From contig NZ_KB893157.1 of NCBI RefSeq assembly GCF_000374005.1, positions 153-64,152 on the forward strand: a stretch of 64,000 bases of DNA, read 5' to 3'. This stretch comes from Kiloniella laminariae DSM 19542 (GTDB taxonomy: Bacteria > Pseudomonadota > Alphaproteobacteria > Kiloniellales > Kiloniellaceae). The translations under genes and the position numbers were made by a program. Positions 62,063-64,000 of the stretch are shown piece by piece (positions within the stretch are counted from its first letter, which is position 1; each line of letters starts with the position of its first letter). The notes under the pieces were generated by a model. It saw only the letters and a program-made list of their open reading frames with translations, made no database searches and had not been told where the DNA came from.

Positions 62063-63784
62063 ATGAGAGCATTGCGACGGATCGCAGGGATCGTGGTAGC
62101 CTTTGTATCTGGCGTCGGCTCATTGTCTGGGCAAACTCTGGCGCAGCAGGCCATACAGGACCCTGCTGCAAATCAGGTTCTGGCATTTGATGGTGCGGAT
62201 TACAGCGGTGCCGGAAAGCTTTTTAACCTGCCGGATGGCCAGCTCTACTCGTTTATTCCCTCGCTGGAAGATTTTTCCGGCAAGATCTCCTCGATCAAGC
62301 TCGGGGAGCAGGTTGGGGTTATTCTTTTCCGGGAAGAGCTGTTCCAGACAACAGACAATTCCTGTGCCCCGATTATCGGCACGCATGAAGAGCCGCACCT
62401 GCTGTGGAAAGGGGCAACAGCAGATCTGTTGCCGCCCCGGCCAAGTTCGAATATCCCGCTTGCCCTGCCTGCACCCCAGGACAATGCCTATGCCTCGATG
62501 ATTATCTATCGCAGGGACGTAGGGCCGCCCCCTGGAGTTTTGATGCTACAGCGTCTCAACAGCTATAGCAGGGGATGTGGCAATGTGCTCGACCAGCTTA
62601 ACTATCGCCGGGTGTTTATTCCGGCCTGGGATAATGGGAAAACCGGCTACTGCCAAAACCTTGTCGGCCCTGCCAGCTATGCCGGTGCCAGAGGCACCTT
62701 CCGCTTTAATGACAGTGACCAGCTGGTTTTCATGCATCCGGAATCAATGGATCAGGCGTACCAGACGGTAAAACACCGGGTTCGTTCGACCCTTTATGAT
62801 TTTCCTGATTGCCAGGGGAACCATGTGACTTTCCCCTTCAAGGCGGAAAGTATCCACAAGTTCAACCTTGCTGACTACGGCTATAAAGGACGGGCGCGCT
62901 CGATAAAGGTCGAGTATGTCTCCGGCCCTGCTGCGGGCATTTCGTCTCTGGCGGTTGCAGCTGCGCCTGTCGCGACACAAGCTGTTGCGCCATCAGCCCA
63001 GCAAGCTGCAGCGCCCTCTGTTTCACCCTCCGCTTCTGCTGCGGTGCAAAATCCTGCCCTGCCTAAAGCCGCCGTACAGCCTCAACCGACGGCTGTTCCT
63101 GCTGCCCCTGCGTCAGTTGCTGTGCCACAGCCAGCAGTGAGCAGCCCTGCGCCTGCAGCCGCAGCGCCGACGGCACAAACCACGCTGCCGGTTGCTCAGC
63201 CGTCTGTTGCAGCAACACCGGTTGCTCCGTCTCCGGCTACTCCGGCTGCCTATCCGGATGCCAGTGGTGATCTTGCCGCAGCAGGGATTACAGCGGCGAG
63301 AGATGACGCACTGGTTCCTGTACCGACAACGGCCCCAGAAGCGGGGGTTCCCCAGCGGCAGACGATTGTGACTGAACCGGAAAACTCTCTCTTCACGCCG
63401 TCGTATCAGTTGTTTGAAGGCCAGCCGAACACACCTGTGGCCAGTGAGCCTCTGGGGACTGCCGGAACACCTGCCGGGACTTCAGGTCAGGGGAGCTTGC
63501 CAACAGAAGCTGCGGAACAGGTTGCGATCCGTCCTGCAGGAGGAACGCCTTTTGAATTTCCGGTTTTTGATGCCTATCGCCTGAACTATTGTCTGACGCC
63601 GGGGACAAACTGTGGGGAAGCCGCTGCAACAGAATGGTGCAGCAAGAAAGGTTTTACCAAAGCCCTGGCCTGGGTTCGTGACAATAACATTGGCTCGCTC
63701 TATCCAACCATGAATATGGGCTCGAAAACAATCTGTTCCAATTATAACTGTGATGGTTTCAAGGAGCTGACCTGCGGGAACTGA
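62063..63784 (+). CDS. Modular secreted protein with Ala/Pro linker and Cys-rich C-terminal domain
   Basis: 573 aa with ATG 62063, which has GGAGAAAG 7 nt before it. Signal peptide RRIAGIVVAFVSGVGSL, cleaved near LAQQ. Residues about 30-295 hold two regions with a possible beta/gamma-crystallin-like look (SSIKLGEQVGVILFREELF, STLYDFPDCQGNHVTFPF). A long linker (about 295-425) is almost all Ala, Pro, Val, Gln. The C-terminal 65 residues have six Cys (LNYCLTPGTNCGEAAATEWC, KTICSNYNCDGFKELTCG), a compact disulfide domain. I do not recognise a function; the layout suggests a periplasmic or surface-exposed binding protein. Confidence 0.6.
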   Translation: MRALRRIAGIVVAFVSGVGSLSGQTLAQQAIQDPAANQVLAFDGADYSGAGKLFNLPDGQLYSFIPSLEDFSGKISSIKLGEQVGVILFREELFQTTDNSCAPIIGTHEEPHLLWKGATADLLPPRPSSNIPLALPAPQDNAYASMIIYRRDVGPPPGVLMLQRLNSYSRGCGNVLDQLNYRRVFIPAWDNGKTGYCQNLVGPASYAGARGTFRFNDSDQLVFMHPESMDQAYQTVKHRVRSTLYDFPDCQGNHVTFPFKAESIHKFNLADYGYKGRARSIKVEYVSGPAAGISSLAVAAAPVATQAVAPSAQQAAAPSVSPSASAAVQNPALPKAAVQPQPTAVPAAPASVAVPQPAVSSPAPAAAAPTAQTTLPVAQPSVAATPVAPSPATPAAYPDASGDLAAAGITAARDDALVPVPTTAPEAGVPQRQTIVTEPENSLFTPSYQLFEGQPNTPVASEPLGTAGTPAGTSGQGSLPTEAAEQVAIRPAGGTPFEFPVFDAYRLNYCLTPGTNCGEAAATEWCSKKGFTKALAWVRDNNIGSLYPTMNMGSKTICSNYNCDGFKELTCGN

Positions 63785-63821
63785 TTGGTCCCTCCATACA
63801 GGACGAGCAGAGTAAAACTTT

Positions 63822-63856
63822 AAACGGCAGGATTGTTGACAGTCCTGCCGTTTTTT
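63822..63856 (+). terminator. Rho-independent terminator after the modular secreted protein gene
   Basis: A perfect 11-bp stem AAACGGCAGGA (63822-63832) / TCCTGCCGTTT (63843-63853) is followed by a T run. The convergent gene's stop (63857-63855) falls in this tail, so the hairpin may serve both strands. Confidence 0.88.
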
Positions 63857-64000
63857 ATGGGTGTGGCAGTGCTTTTTTATAAGCCTGTGCCACCAGTATC
63901 TGGTGGTGTGTTCTTGCGTCTTCTCCTTGATCGCTGCCGTGATAGGATCCCAGCTCTTGCAACAGCAGAAAGAAGCCTACTCTGGGAATGGCAGGCTCTC
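63855..64000 (-). CDS. Unidentified protein, C-terminal 47 residues (runs off right edge)
   Basis: Minus-strand frame open from the edge to TAA 63857-63855, giving EPAIPRVGFFLLLQELGSYH, then GSDQGEDARTHHQILVAQAY, then KKALPHP. Composition and the amphipathic helix after DARTHH look like a real C-terminus. The gene ends exactly at a convergent terminator, which supports it. Only 47 residues are visible and no family can be named. Confidence 0.45.
   Translation of the reverse strand, partial: EPAIPRVGFFLLLQELGSYHGSDQGEDARTHHQILVAQAYKKALPHP

Overview
The window looks like chromosome from a Gram-negative alphaproteobacterium, probably marine. The pointers are a DUF6356 protein, a GlxA-type AraC regulator beside a serine/aspartate-glyoxylate aminotransferase, an MntR-controlled mntABCD-type transporter with a TAGC-N4-GCTA operator, and an Fe-type SodB. 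Genus cannot be fixed from the sequence alone. No rRNA, tRNA, CRISPR array or phage module was seen.

Region 1 (1-600) is a scar of mobile DNA. The end of an IS3-family element abuts a dead IS630-family transposase that carries two compensating indels and a premature stop.

Region 2 (607-45004) is a roughly 44 kb surface-glycan island, visibly richer in A+T than the right flank and almost all transcribed leftward. Its head (42806) encodes a winged-helix regulator fused to a Rossmann-like domain, then a NusG paralogue. A good sigma70-like promoter and a 13-bp inverted repeat lie just upstream. Leftward from there come: a WbpB/D/E-type set for a 3-acetamido hexuronic acid; a PglK-like flippase; a pseudaminic acid set (PseG, PseI, PseB, PseC, PseF, with no recognisable PseH) interleaved with a kinase, SDR, HD-like protein, NeuD-like acyltransferase, methyltransferase, beta-propeller protein and WbqC protein; a PFTS-motif protein; two SGNH proteins; a carbamoyltransferase with a 48-aa membrane partner; two FkbM methyltransferases; and a large GT-B-like protein.

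Next is a separate set (8688-14551) of HpcH/HpaI aldolase, KdsB-like cytidylyltransferase, Gfo/Idh dehydrogenase, SIS isomerase, IMPase-type phosphatase, 2-hydroxyacid dehydrogenase and 6-phosphogluconolactonase. It reads like a route to a CMP-activated 3-deoxy-ulosonic acid built by a pyruvate aldolase instead of a PEP-dependent synthase. The left end holds glycosyltransferases and two AsnB-type amidotransferases. A third AsnB (43046) is divergent at the head of the island. Many sugar acids plus three amidotransferases and a carbamoyltransferase suggest a heavily amidated and decorated acidic glycan, either O-antigen, capsule or flagellin glycan. No initiating phosphoglycosyltransferase, Wzy polymerase or outer-membrane exporter was recognised here.

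Region 3 (45058-64000) is ordinary chromosome: ProC-like reductase, M20 dipeptidase, YeiH-family exporter, DUF6356 protein, Lrp/AsnC regulator with an FAD amine oxidase, hybrid histidine kinase, class V aminotransferase with a GlxA regulator, a CigR-like secreted protein, the mnt transporter operon divergent from mntR, sodB, a modular secreted protein, and the tail of a further gene entering from the right edge.
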